Positions 1 to 8,060 of a stretch of DNA of 48,785 nucleotides are shown here, piece after piece. Source of the DNA: Cystobacter ferrugineus (GTDB taxonomy: Bacteria; Myxococcota; Myxococcia; Myxococcales; Myxococcaceae); the NCBI RefSeq assembly GCF_001887355.1, contig NZ_MPIN01000031.1, forward strand, positions 1 to 48,785. The letters run 5' to 3'. Every line of letters begins with the position of its first letter. The first letter of the stretch is position 1. The position numbers and the translations under genes were made by a program. The notes under the pieces were generated by a model. That model was not told the origin of the DNA. It ran no database searches and was given only the letters and a program-made list of their open reading frames with translations.

Positions 1-1
1 G

Positions 2-64
2 CCGGTGAAGGACCTCTTCGCGCGCATCGCCCAACAGCTCCACGAAGTCCCAACTCCCTCCTGA
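2..64 (+). CDS. C-terminal tail of a truncated gene
   Basis: An open frame enters from the left edge and ends at a TGA at 62-64, giving about 20 residues ending in EVPTPS. It is too short to identify. It may be the end of another island gene on the plus strand. Nothing else supports it. Confidence 0.3.
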   Translation, partial: PVKDLFARIAQQLHEVPTPS

Positions 65-123
65 CGCCTCGCAGCTCTTTGACAACCTCGACGGGCCTGA
101 ACGCCGGCTGGTGCAGGCCACTG

Positions 124-372
124 TCATGCCCGCAGCTCGCTGCCGCGTGTCCATTCGCCACGCGCCGCGCGCAGACGCCGCCAATTGATGCCTGGCCACC
201 CGGCGCGGGCCTTCGTGTGACCGATCCGGGCTAGCGCGTTCCGAAGGCGCTGTTGTTCCAAGCGCCCCTGGACAAGCCAGGTACCGAGCGCACCACCCGC
301 AGCACCAGCCAGGGCACCGAGAATGGCCGCAAGGACAGGGACAGGGATGTAAGAAGTCCATTCGGGTGGCAT
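124..372 (-). CDS. small membrane protein of unknown function
   Basis: About 82 residues. The N-terminus holds one strong Gly/Ala-rich membrane segment (about residues 9-31), followed by a charged Arg/Gln-rich cytoplasmic stretch. The ATG at 372 is preferred over the in-frame ATG at 378 because an AAGG lies six bases before it. The gene follows the zinc-finger/HTH gene at 402 on the same strand, so the two are probably co-transcribed. A single-pass small protein in an island could be a phage- or plasmid-type accessory protein, but no family is recognised. Confidence 0.5.
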   Translation of the reverse strand: MPPEWTSYIPVPVLAAILGALAGAAGGALGTWLVQGRLEQQRLRNALARIGHTKARAGWPGINWRRLRAARGEWTRGSELRA

Positions 373-401
373 GTGCATCCTTCTGGCACATGAGGGTAGG
401 A

Positions 402-1085
402 CTAGAACTTCAGCTTGCGTATCTCCTTCCCAGGCGATTCCGAGGGCCTGGGCGTGGCTGTTCTCGGGGCCCGGCGAGACCTGGAAGGCTGCGGCTCGGT
501 AGCGGGGACGCCCTCGCTCAAGATGCGCTCGATCTCAGACACGGGAATGCGCTGGTGCCCGTTGACGTCCACCGTCTTGATGCGGCCCGAGGCGATGAAC
601 TGCGCCAGGGTGGTGGCCCGATCCATCCCGAGGCGACGGGCTGCCTCTTTCTTCGACAACAGCCCGGAACTGGTCTTGTGCTGCTGACGGGCCAGGACTG
701 GAGACATGGCGGGGATCGGCAAGACCGGGAGGGCCGAACCCGCGCTGAGTCGCGCCAGCAGGTGCCGGTTCACCTCCACCGCGCGCTCCTCGGGCTCCAT
801 CGCCTTGCGGCATTCAACGCAGGGCATGTCGAGTTCCTGCTCTGTCGGAGGCCGGTACGGGTGCCACTCCCACCACTCCGTGCATCGTCTGCACACCCAT
901 CCGTCGGGACGCCCCCGCCTCACGGGAAGTGGAAGACGGAGGAACTCCGGAGGAGGCGGCGGCGGTGGCGCGCAGATGGCTTCAGTCCGAATGGGCGGTA
1001 GCCGGGCTGGTTTCTTGGTGTCGAGAAGCTTTGGCTCCTCGGAACCTGCTGCTGGCTTCTCGACCTCTTCCCTGTTGGTCGTCAT
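402..1085 (-). CDS. zinc-finger and excisionase-type HTH DNA-binding protein
   Basis: About 227 residues. The N-terminal part is Pro-rich with a run of seven prolines. Then come two CxxC pairs (VCRRC and PCVEC, about residues 65-93), which look like a zinc ribbon. A C-terminal MerR/excisionase-like helix-turn-helix follows (LLSKKEAARRLGMDRAT, then a wing ending in VSEIERIL). The tail is basic. The ATG at 1085 follows a GAGG; a GTG three bases upstream is an alternative. Proteins of this kind act as excision factors or local regulators on mobile elements, which fits the island, but the exact role is inference. Confidence 0.65.
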   Translation of the reverse strand: MTTNREEVEKPAAGSEEPKLLDTKKPARLPPIRTEAICAPPPPPPPEFLRLPLPVRRGRPDGWVCRRCTEWWEWHPYRPPTEQELDMPCVECRKAMEPEERAVEVNRHLLARLSAGSALPVLPIPAMSPVLARQQHKTSSGLLSKKEAARRLGMDRATTLAQFIASGRIKTVDVNGHQRIPVSEIERILSEGVPATEPQPSRSRRAPRTATPRPSESPGKEIRKLKF

Positions 1086-1118
1086 CACCCATCACCTCGA
1101 CCGGGGACGCCTGCTCGA

Positions 1119-1265
1119 ATGCCCTCCAGCTTGGAAACAGAAGAGGAGATCGCCTCCATTCTCGCGCTGCTGCTCACGCTCCCCCGTTCGTTCGAGGAGG
1201 TGACGAGCGAGGTGCCACGCTGCCCGGCGACTCGACCGTCATTACATCGGCATGGGTGGGGCTAG
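1119..1265 (+). CDS. possible 48-residue ORF or gene remnant
   Basis: A short frame from ATG 1119 to TAG 1263-1265. It encodes an acidic start (SLETEEEIAS) and a short Leu-rich stretch, then a Pro/Arg/His-rich end that looks uncoded. There is no clear ribosome binding site. It fills the gap between the divergent genes at 1085 and 1359. It could be the remains of a gene or chance. Confidence 0.2.
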   Translation: MPSSLETEEEIASILALLLTLPRSFEEVTSEVPRCPATRPSLHRHGWG

Positions 1266-1358
1266 GGTCGCTCCCGAATGACCGCATTCCTCGGCGGTCC
1301 GCCCCACTCTCTTCATCGAGGAGGCGCCGCGCGCAAGGGCGCATGAGGAAGCGGGCCC

Positions 1359-2897
1359 GTGAGCAACCAGCTTGAGGAACGGCACCATCACGAGTTGGAC
1401 TCGGTGCTCTCCGCGTTGCGAGATCGAGCGCAGGCGGGCCCGACCGGGCTCCTGGACACCGCCATCAACGTCATCGTCCGCGTCGAGCAACTTCAACGTG
1501 CGCAAGTAGGTGATGCCGAAGCCCAGCTCCTCGCAGAACGGCTGGCGGAGTGGCTCCATCATCTCGCCGCGTGGCTGGAGTCCAACAAGCCGAAACTCTC
1601 CCAGGAATACGAGGGGATGCTGGGCTTGGATGCCGCCCTCGCAATGTACCTGCGGACTTACTTCGGACAGGAGGGCGAAGAGGTTACCGCGAGGCTTGCG
1701 ACTCCAGCCCGCATGGCCTGGGACGATTACAAGCGCAGCGCGAGCATCTTCGCCCTTCATGGGCTCTTTCGTCGATTGAAGGGAGATCCTCAAGGCTCGC
1801 CGCTCAACGCGCTGCTGGATTTGGTGTGGAAGCTGTGGGTGAAGCCGGACCAGGCCGCCGTCACCGCCCGCCGCTCGGAGTTGGAGGCCGCCGAGGAGAA
1901 CACGCCCGAGGCGCAAAACGAGCCACCCTCTCCGGCGCCGCAGATGCCAAAGGTCCCAGCGGTGGCCAGCGGCGTGCTGACGCCGCTCTTCGCCGCCTTC
2001 TGGGAGCCGCACCGTAGCATCCAGGAGGAAGCGGGCGAGGTGCGCATCGTGGACCGTCACCGTAGGACCGTGGGCCAGCTCCGGTTGGAGGGGTTGAGTC
2101 TGGAGGAGAGACAGGCACTCCAGGGCAGCATCGACGACACCCAGAACCTCCCCACCCACCACCTGTTCCGGTGGCTGGTGGCGAAGGTGGCCGAGCAGGC
2201 ACAAGGCGATTCCGGCGAAGCTCGACGGATACTGGTCGAGGGGGGCCTGGACGGGCTCAGGAAGGATCTGGGCTTGAACAGCGCGAAGGCGAGTGGCGCG
2301 CTGAGGACCGCCCTGGAACTGTTCCAGCGAGTAGCGATTCCGCTGCCCGATGGGCACACGCGCCCGTTGCTCACCTGGACGGAGAGCCGCTCAGGGCCGG
2401 GCAAGCGGGCGAAGCTCACCATCGACGTGGATGACGCGCTGCTGCCGAGCTTCGTTTCAACCCTTGGTAAATCCCTCCGAGAGCGGGAAGCGAAGCGGCT
2501 GGTGCCAGTCCCTCGGCGGCTTCCACCCCTCCAGGGACATCCCAGCTCGCATGGCGCGCAGGCCGCGTTGCAGCTCCTGATTCTGGAGGAGTTCCGGCAA
2601 CAAGCGGGACAAGTAGCCGCCAGCGGCTACGCCATCATTCCGTCCGAGCGGTGGACGCAGATGTTCGAGGGCTCCGGGGTTCCGATGCGCCTGGACGAAG
2701 ACATCCTGGTCCGTTGGGTGGGGCTCGCGAATCCCGAGCAAGCGCCCTTTCTGTGGCGCAACTCCGATGACCCGGCCAACGCCTACCGGCTCGCGAGCAG
2801 ATACGAGGCGGACCATCAGCTCATCTCCAGGTCCGGCATGCGCGAGAGCCGAGGGCGCGAGATCCAGAGGCGAGGCTTGAGGCCGAGGCTCGGGTAG
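1359..2897 (+). CDS. large Rep-like protein of an integrated plasmid (putative)
   Basis: 512 residues from a GTG preceded by a good GAGGAAG. No family was recognised with certainty. The N-terminal half is helical, an Ala/Pro/Glu linker lies near residues 170-210, and the C-terminal half (about 285-490) looks like two winged-helix-type segments, including SERWTQMFEGSG. No catalytic motif is visible. Three direct repeats with an exact 22-bp period start three bases after the stop codon. A large basic protein followed by iteron-like repeats is the usual layout of an iteron-type replication initiator, so that role is inferred from context. The C-terminal tail is very Arg-rich. The alternative is an island protein of unknown function whose terminator region happens to be repeated. 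Confidence 0.55.
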   Translation: MSNQLEERHHHELDSVLSALRDRAQAGPTGLLDTAINVIVRVEQLQRAQVGDAEAQLLAERLAEWLHHLAAWLESNKPKLSQEYEGMLGLDAALAMYLRTYFGQEGEEVTARLATPARMAWDDYKRSASIFALHGLFRRLKGDPQGSPLNALLDLVWKLWVKPDQAAVTARRSELEAAEENTPEAQNEPPSPAPQMPKVPAVASGVLTPLFAAFWEPHRSIQEEAGEVRIVDRHRRTVGQLRLEGLSLEERQALQGSIDDTQNLPTHHLFRWLVAKVAEQAQGDSGEARRILVEGGLDGLRKDLGLNSAKASGALRTALELFQRVAIPLPDGHTRPLLTWTESRSGPGKRAKLTIDVDDALLPSFVSTLGKSLREREAKRLVPVPRRLPPLQGHPSSHGAQAALQLLILEEFRQQAGQVAASGYAIIPSERWTQMFEGSGVPMRLDEDILVRWVGLANPEQAPFLWRNSDDPANAYRLASRYEADHQLISRSGMRESRGREIQRRGLRPRLG

Positions 2898-2899
2898 CC

Positions 2900-2965
2900 G
2901 GAACGCTTTCCCCGAGACCCAGCAACACCTTCCCCGACTTCTGGGAACGCTTTCCCCGACTCGGA
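2900..2965 (+). repeat. three 22-bp direct repeats, iteron-like
   Basis: Units start at 2900, 2922 and 2944. Units 1 and 3 share the 16-base core GGAACGCTTTCCCCGA exactly. Unit 2 has GCAACACCTTCCCCGA. The last six bases vary. The 22-bp period is about two helical turns, as in plasmid iterons. The repeats begin directly after the stop codon of the gene at 1359. Being outside any gene and in exact phase, they are probably protein-binding sites, either a replication origin or an operator. Confidence 0.65.
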
Positions 2966-3016
2966 GCCCAATCCCGAGGAGTTACCAAGGGTTACGAGAG
3001 CCCAAGGTGCACACTA

Positions 3017-3032
3017 CACCACGCTAGTGGTG
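3017..3032. repeat. short perfect inverted repeat
   Basis: CACCAC and GTGGTG flank a four-base spacer GCTA. It lies 50 bases after the iteron-like repeats. It could be an operator or a nick/partition site of the plasmid-like module; no specific protein is implied by the sequence. Confidence 0.35.
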
Positions 3033-3107
3033 ATAGGGTCCTCCGCCCTCCGCTGGCGCTCGGGCGTCGTCCCCCTGTTCTTCTCCCTCATGTTTCCCTC
3101 CCATGTT

Positions 3108-3139
3108 CCGCAAGGAAGGCGCGAAGCGCCTTCTGGCGG
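3108..3139. repeat. strong GC-rich hairpin
   Basis: Two nested stems: CCGC with GCGG outside, and GAAGGCGC with GCGCCTTC inside, loop GAA. No T-run follows on either strand, so it is not a standard intrinsic terminator. It may be a structural element of the plasmid-like origin region or a repetitive palindrome. Confidence 0.45.
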
Positions 3140-3496
3140 AGGGATGCACCCGTTTCTCGGGCAACATGAAGTCCCACCATCCCTCGACTCATTTCCCATC
3201 TTCTCGGTGATCAACTCCTCGTTCTTCTTCTCCTCGTTCTTCTTCCACTCCTCGGCCGCTGGAAAGAACACCAAGATGAATCGGGAGAGCGGATCCACCC
3301 CTCGTCTTCGACTCCGTGGCGGAAGTGATCGAGATGACACCTCCCCCTCGCATTGAAGCTCAACCCGGAGGGTAAGAGGCTCACTGCTCGACCATTCCCT
3401 CGTAGGAGCAGGAGCAAGCAAGGAGCCAAGCTCTCTCGGCCTCGTACCTCAAGGTTCCCCTTCCCACAGATGGAATCCCGGCTGGAGAATTCCCGG

Positions 3497-4369
3497 ATGA
3501 ATCCCTCTGTCCGCTCCGCCCGACAAGCCGCCACCAGCGCGATCAACGGGGCCAAATCCCACGGTCCCAAGACCTCCGAGGGCAAGGCCACCTCCTCGCT
3601 CAACTCCGTCCGCTACGGGTTCTCCGCCTCGCATCTTCTTCTTCCCGGAGAAGACCCGGATGCCTACGAGAAGTTCGTGAGCGAGTGGTTCACCAGCTTC
3701 TCCCCCAGCACCATGCCCGAGGCCACCAGCGTCGCACAGCTCGCGGACACGAGCTGGAAGTTGGAGCGGCTGAGCCGGGTGGAGAACGGCCGGATGCGGG
3801 CCCGGCTGGAGGAGGAGCTGGAGAAGACGGACGAGGGCAAGACCTACGACAGCACCCGTATGGCACTGGCGATGATGACGGCCTTCGTCGAGTCCGTGGA
3901 GGTCATCCCCACCCCGCCGAAGGACGCGGACAGGACGAGCGCCTTCCTCTCCGGCGTGGAGAAGACCGTGACCGTGCTGCGCGAGGTGCCGGGCCTGCCG
4001 ATGGTCGTGGTGGAGCCCCTGGCCTTCGCGCTCAAAATGGCCGAGGAGAACAAGGAGACGGAGCGCATCCCCCCGGCCATCTACGAGAACCTGGGCAACA
4101 TGGCCCGGGTGGTGAAGGGCGCCCTCACCATGAAGCTGGCCGAAGAAGAGGCCGTCCTCGGTCCCGTGCGTGAACGACTCGCCGCCGAGGTGCTGCTACT
4201 CGAAGACGCGGATCTGCGGAAGCTGGAGAAGGCCCGCCGGATCCTGGAGGGCACCATGCAGCGGCAGTTTGCCATCTTCCACCAGCTCCGCGCTGAGCTG
4301 GCGAACACGAAGACGGAGAACACGCCTGAGGCGCAGGCGTTGAGGGTGAAGCTGCGGCTCGTGAAGTGA
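3497..4369 (+). CDS. GPKTxEGK-family protein of unknown function
   Basis: 290 residues from ATG 3497, which has a GGAG nine bases upstream; an in-frame ATG at 3470 lacks one. The N-terminus carries a recognisable signature, SHGPKTSEGKATSSLN followed by RYGF and then LLLPGEDPDAYEKF, seen in a family scattered through many bacterial phyla in multiple copies and with no known function. The rest is strongly helical and acidic (ENGRMRARLEEELEKTDEG), suggesting coiled coil. The next gene starts 66 bases downstream on the same strand. No enzymatic motif is visible. Family membership rests on motif recognition only. Confidence 0.65.
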   Translation: MNPSVRSARQAATSAINGAKSHGPKTSEGKATSSLNSVRYGFSASHLLLPGEDPDAYEKFVSEWFTSFSPSTMPEATSVAQLADTSWKLERLSRVENGRMRARLEEELEKTDEGKTYDSTRMALAMMTAFVESVEVIPTPPKDADRTSAFLSGVEKTVTVLREVPGLPMVVVEPLAFALKMAEENKETERIPPAIYENLGNMARVVKGALTMKLAEEEAVLGPVRERLAAEVLLLEDADLRKLEKARRILEGTMQRQFAIFHQLRAELANTKTENTPEAQALRVKLRLVK

Positions 4370-4435
4370 GACAACCACTCTGCACTTCCTAGGGAGTGCC
4401 AGCTCCACGGACTTGCAGCCGACCCCAGGGGGAGC

Positions 4436-5359
4436 ATGCTGGTCACCACCATGACCGACAGTTCCAATTCCCCACCGCTGCCGGAGCAGCGGGATGAAAT
4501 CTTGATGACGCTGAACGAGGCCATCAACGCCTACGTCGTAACCAAGAGGCGCCACCCGCTCTTGCTGGCCATTTCCAAGGAGCTGGACAAGGTCATGGAC
4601 CAGCTCAGCCAGAAGAAGAAGACCAGCCGCAGGAGAGTCCGCATCTGGAACGATGCGGTTTTCCAACTCGCCCGCGACAGTTTCGACATGTTCGTCATCG
4701 ACCTCTTCTCCATCCGCGAGCGCCTGGTCAAACGCGGGCTCCTCCACCTTCTGGAACAGGACTGCTCCCGTCTACGACGGTGCGACCCGTCGGAAATTCC
4801 CATGGTGCCCGCCATGCTACATGGCGACATAGATAGCCCTGAAGACTACGCCCGCATTCAAGCCGAGGTGCAGCAGCACCATCGCGAGCTTGTGACCCGG
4901 AGCATTAATGGCGCGCTCGACCGTTTGATACCCGGCGAGTACCCGGTCACGCCAAAAGGAGTACAGGCGCTCGTCAAACGGTTCATGAAACAAACTGAGC
5001 CGCTGGAACGGGACCGTAACAGGGTCCGCGCGCACCGTTACGAGCGGCACTTCGACGCACGGCACTTCCAGTCTCTGGGCGACCTACAGGGCCAACTCGA
5101 CATTTTCGAGCGTCTCCTCGGTGACCTCTACCTGGTCCTTACGAGGAATGCGTTCATCTTCCATCTGAACTTCCACGCGAGCACGGAAGGGACTGCCAAG
5201 GATCTTGCGGACATCATGGTGCATGGGTCCATCAACAGCGCCGTGAACGCCTACGGTGTCGCGCGGAAGACCAATAAGAATCCGGTGCCCTGGTACTACT
5301 TCCATCGCAGGACGTTCTTCGAGTCGCCATCGGAGCCCAAAGAAGGAGGAGAAAGCTGA
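4436..5359 (+). CDS. HEPN-like protein, putative AbiU2-type ribonuclease
   Basis: 307 residues from ATG 4436 behind an AGGGGG; ATG 4451 is an alternative start. The protein is all-helical in appearance. Residues 65-105 (RRVRIWNDAVFQLARDSFDM and on) resemble the first helices of HEPN/AbiU2 proteins. Residues 194-200 give an R-x5-H motif (RNRVRAH) followed by more charged residues, matching the R-x4-6-H signature of HEPN ribonucleases. Established members act in abortive infection or toxin-antitoxin systems. No antitoxin such as a MNT partner lies next to it. Base composition looks lower in GC than the core genes, in keeping with transfer. Family assignment is inference from pattern. Confidence 0.5.
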   Translation: MLVTTMTDSSNSPPLPEQRDEILMTLNEAINAYVVTKRRHPLLLAISKELDKVMDQLSQKKKTSRRRVRIWNDAVFQLARDSFDMFVIDLFSIRERLVKRGLLHLLEQDCSRLRRCDPSEIPMVPAMLHGDIDSPEDYARIQAEVQQHHRELVTRSINGALDRLIPGEYPVTPKGVQALVKRFMKQTEPLERDRNRVRAHRYERHFDARHFQSLGDLQGQLDIFERLLGDLYLVLTRNAFIFHLNFHASTEGTAKDLADIMVHGSINSAVNAYGVARKTNKNPVPWYYFHRRTFFESPSEPKEGGES

Positions 5360-5909
5360 TCCGCGCCGTCAGCTTGCCCCCAGCCATGCCGGGCCAGGTT
5401 CGTCGGGTTCGTTCTGACGGCTCCTCCCGACCCTCTTCTCCCTTCTCGCTAATCGGTAGCCCTATCCAACCTGGGTGAGCACCCCCGGGATGGGGGGGAC
5501 AGGGGTTCCCTTGTCGCAGGACCACCTGCAAGCCCCGCCGGTCTTCCTTGAGCCCCCCGGGGGGATGGGGGTTCTCAAGATTTTTTCGGGGGGATTCTCC
5601 AGCGGGCTGCTACCGGCACACGGGCCCTGGCGAGCTTCGCCCAGGGGTTACTGATGGCCGTACCCTGTGTTCGCCCTCCAGCTCCTCGCGCACGAGGGGT
5701 AGGGCACCCCTGACACTTAAAAATCTCAAGGACCACCGGGAGAAGTGCCCGGGGACCTCCGGCGATGGAACTGCACCGGAGCTGGTGCCACCGGGATCGG
5801 AGCCCAGGGAGACGAACCGGCCCCGCCACACCACCCGGCCAAGACCGGGAGCACCATCGTTGGTGTTGGTGTTGGTGTGACGGGGACGGTGCTTCAACTC
5901 CGGGCCTCT
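5360..5909. other. gene-poor stretch with G-runs and a terminator
   Basis: No gene is supported here. The DNA has runs of five to seven G or C (5480-5600), a terminator at 5547-5586, and a short GTTGGT tandem near 5860-5880. Open frames on both strands are Pro/Arg/Gly-rich with no ribosome binding site. It looks like decayed or spacer DNA between two oppositely oriented island transcripts. Confidence 0.4.
5547..5586 (+). terminator. intrinsic terminator candidate
   Basis: CTTGAG pairs with CTCAAG. Inside it a C-run pairs with a G-run, and six T residues follow at 5581-5586. It would end transcripts from the plus-strand genes 1359-5359, although it lies about 190 bases beyond the last stop codon. 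Confidence 0.55.
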
Positions 5910-6023
5910 TCACCGCCTGTGTCGCGTCACCTCGCGCAGGTGCTCGGCCAGCCCGATCAAGATGGCCGCTGCCACCCGGAGGGTGAGCGGTGAGGCGGCC
6001 AGCTTCTTCACGGCACCCAGCAT
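5910..6023 (-). CDS. 37-residue small basic amphipathic protein
   Basis: ATG at 6023 to TGA at 5910. The start is preceded by GGGAGGTGAAGACG, an unusually strong ribosome binding site for a chance ORF. The product begins MLGAVKKLAASPLTLRV, has a short hydrophobic core (AAAILIGL), and ends in HRR. It could be a membrane-associated or amphipathic small protein. It lies 53 bases downstream of the gene at 6077 on the same strand and is probably in the same transcript. Function unknown. Confidence 0.5.
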   Translation of the reverse strand: MLGAVKKLAASPLTLRVAAAILIGLAEHLREVTRHRR

Positions 6024-6076
6024 CGTCTTCACCTCCCTTCCCCTGGAACTCCAGGCACGATGCAGGCCGCAGCCAG

Positions 6077-6520
6077 TCAGTCCGGCTCTCCGGTACGGGG
6101 CGGTTGCTCCTCCTGCGCGCCGGGCTGGGCGGGAGGGCTCTCCTCTAACGGATGGGTGGGCTCCGTTCCCGCTACTGGACGGGGTTGCTCGGTCTCCTTT
6201 CTCTTGGACGGAGACGGCCTCGGCGCTGCGCTCCAGTCCCAGGGCCGCAGAACCACGTCATCCCTGTCCGCGTACTCACCGGCGGTGACGTTGTGCGGCG
6301 TCAACAGGTGCGCCGGGTTCTCCTCGCCTCGGAGCACACGACCGAGCTGATGCAGCCTGGTCTCCACCAGCAGCAGGATGGCGCTGATGATGACGGGTGC
6401 GCTGTGCGTCCGTTCAGGGTCGGGCACCGCGCCCATGGCGACGCTGTCCGCGATCCAGTGGGCACCCTCGATGGCGTAACGAATTTCCCCCAACTCGGCG
6501 GAGAGGCTGACGTGTTCCAT
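6077..6520 (-). CDS. hypothetical island protein with disordered tail
   Basis: 147 residues. The start at 6520 follows a perfect AGGAGGA with proper spacing. The first 65 residues are a compact helical domain (GEIRYAIEGAHWIAD, then IISAILLLVETRLHQLG). From about residue 85 the chain is Pro/Glu/Lys-rich and likely disordered. No family was recognised. The strong translation signal and the change from ordered to disordered composition support a real gene. It is divergent from the sitA-like gene. Confidence 0.65.
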   Translation of the reverse strand: MEHVSLSAELGEIRYAIEGAHWIADSVAMGAVPDPERTHSAPVIISAILLLVETRLHQLGRVLRGEENPAHLLTPHNVTAGEYADRDDVVLRPWDWSAAPRPSPSKRKETEQPRPVAGTEPTHPLEESPPAQPGAQEEQPPRTGEPD

Positions 6521-6743
6521 CTGGATTCCTCCTCGGGTGGATTGGATGAAGACGAACTGGCCAACCAGCCAGGACGTCAGCGGGGATGACCGCCAAGGTC
6601 CTTATGCCGAAGCACGGGCGCTCTTGATGAGCCCCTCGATTGACGCCGCCGAGAGCGGCGGACACCGGGAGTTGTCAGACCAATAGGGTACACGGTTGGA
6701 ATGGCTACCCATCAGGGGGTGGCCATCATCAGGGGGAATTCCC

Positions 6744-8060
6744 ATGAAGCTGGGCTGGACGGCGGCGCTGCTGGTGCTCCTCGCCGGGTGTGCTACCGCT
6801 TCTCGGGTCGTGCGCCTGGACACGGGCCAGGCCGACACTCTCGTTTTCACCCCACGCTCCGGTGCCGAGCCGGTGAAGTTGAACGGCAACGAGTTCAAGG
6901 AGGCCGTGGCGAAGCGTGCCTGGGAGGTTCGGCCCTCCACTCGGCCCCAGGAAGCCGCCCGGAAGTTGTTCGAGGTCGAGGCGCGGAGTGGTTCGTACAC
7001 GTACGAGACACGCAGCCGCCGCGTTACTCCGCTCGGGCCGGACGAACATCTGGAGGGGACACCACCGGCGGCGGAGGTGGAGTTGACGCGCGCCTACCTG
7101 CGCTGGTGCGAGCGCACCGGCAGGCCCGGAGACTGTCTCCGCCTGCTGACGGAGAGCCCCATCGTCAACGGGGACGGCCGTTTCGCCCTGGCCCTGGCCC
7201 TTGCCAAGGGCGCCGTGCTCGACGAGATGCTGGAGGCGTTCAAGGACATGGCCGACCCCCACGCCATGGTGGCGGCGGTTCTCTGGACCTGGACCACGTA
7301 CATGCTCCTCATCTCGATTCCCGACGTGACGGTCTCGAAGGGGCTCGCGGCGGTGATGACCGCCACCCTTATCTCCTACGTGGGCGTCGACACCTTCTGG
7401 GGTCTCGTCGTGGGCTTCAAGCGGCTGATGGACGAGGCGGATCGGGCCGCCACGTTCAACGAGCTGCGCGAGGCCGGGGAGCGGTACGGGAAGGTCATGG
7501 GCCGCAACGCAGCGCGTGCGTTCGCCATGCTGGCCACGGTGGCGCTCGGCAACACGGCGACGGGGTTGGCGGCGAAGGTGCCGACGCTGCCCGGTGCGAT
7601 GCAGGCGGCGGCGCAGGCGGAGACGCAGGTGGGCCTCCGCCTCGCGGCAGTGGGGGAGGTCGAGACGGTTGCCGTGAGTGCCGAGGCCGTCACCATCACC
7701 CTTGCCCCCAATGCGGTCGCGATGTCGGCGGGAGATGGCCGAGGCAACGGTCATGTCACGGGCGAGTTGACAGGAGGCGCGTCGGATATCCACGTTGACA
7801 AGGTGGTCAACAGCAACATGCCGCACGCGGCGGAACGTGCGGTTGAACGGGCTGGTTTCTCAAGCGTGCAGGATGCTCGCGCGGCCTTGCAGGAGTTCGG
7901 CCGACAGATCGAGAAGTCGGGGCTTCCGCCGGGAACCATTCGGGACACGGCCCACGCGGACCGCGTCATCGTTCCTGGCTTTGGTCGAGGTGGTGCGGTC
8001 GTCTATCAGCTCAGGGATGGTGTATTGAAGCTGAAGACCGTTTTGCAGTGGAGGCCGTAA
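6744..8060 (+). CDS. sitA: SitA-family polymorphic toxin lipoprotein (SitA5-like)
   Basis: 438 residues. The ATG at 6744 starts a lipoprotein signal with lipobox LAGC (Cys16). The long conserved region (about 20-330) matches my memory of the myxobacterial SitA5 family: RVVRLDTGQ at 22-30, STRPQEAARKLFEVEARSGS at 65-84, LTRAYLRWCERTGRPGDCLR, AFKDMADP, then membrane-like helices at 175-225 and RYGKVMGRNAARAFAML. The last 90 residues (350-438) are a distinct domain ending in KTVLQWRP, presumed to be the toxin. Sit toxins are known to pass between kin by TraA/TraB outer-membrane exchange and kill cells lacking the matching immunity protein. The stop overlaps the start of the next gene (TAATG). 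The biochemical activity of the toxin domain is not established; a small RNase fold is possible. Confidence 0.8.
   Translation: MKLGWTAALLVLLAGCATASRVVRLDTGQADTLVFTPRSGAEPVKLNGNEFKEAVAKRAWEVRPSTRPQEAARKLFEVEARSGSYTYETRSRRVTPLGPDEHLEGTPPAAEVELTRAYLRWCERTGRPGDCLRLLTESPIVNGDGRFALALALAKGAVLDEMLEAFKDMADPHAMVAAVLWTWTTYMLLISIPDVTVSKGLAAVMTATLISYVGVDTFWGLVVGFKRLMDEADRAATFNELREAGERYGKVMGRNAARAFAMLATVALGNTATGLAAKVPTLPGAMQAAAQAETQVGLRLAAVGEVETVAVSAEAVTITLAPNAVAMSAGDGRGNGHVTGELTGGASDIHVDKVVNSNMPHAAERAVERAGFSSVQDARAALQEFGRQIEKSGLPPGTIRDTAHADRVIVPGFGRGGAVVYQLRDGVLKLKTVLQWRP

Larger units (their letters stand above)
2966..3496. other. gene-free stretch between Rep-like gene and GPKT-family gene
   Basis: After the iteron-like repeats this stretch holds a short palindrome (3017-3032), a strong hairpin (3108-3139), and a pyrimidine-rich part where the 15-base unit CTCCTCGTTCTTCTT occurs twice in tandem near 3215-3244. 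Open frames on both strands here have repetitive, basic or acidic composition and no ribosome binding site, so they were not called. If the gene at 1359 is a Rep protein, this is the natural place for the rest of an origin. Confidence 0.4.

Noticed and set aside
3014-3421. A 135-codon minus-strand frame with a Lys/Glu repeat
   Set aside because: No ribosome binding site, overlaps the hairpin and repeat region, and composition is unlike the surrounding genes.
5575-5913. Minus-strand frames between the HEPN gene and the small ORF
   Set aside because: His/Gln/Pro/Arg-rich, overlap a terminator and G-runs, and lack a start signal.
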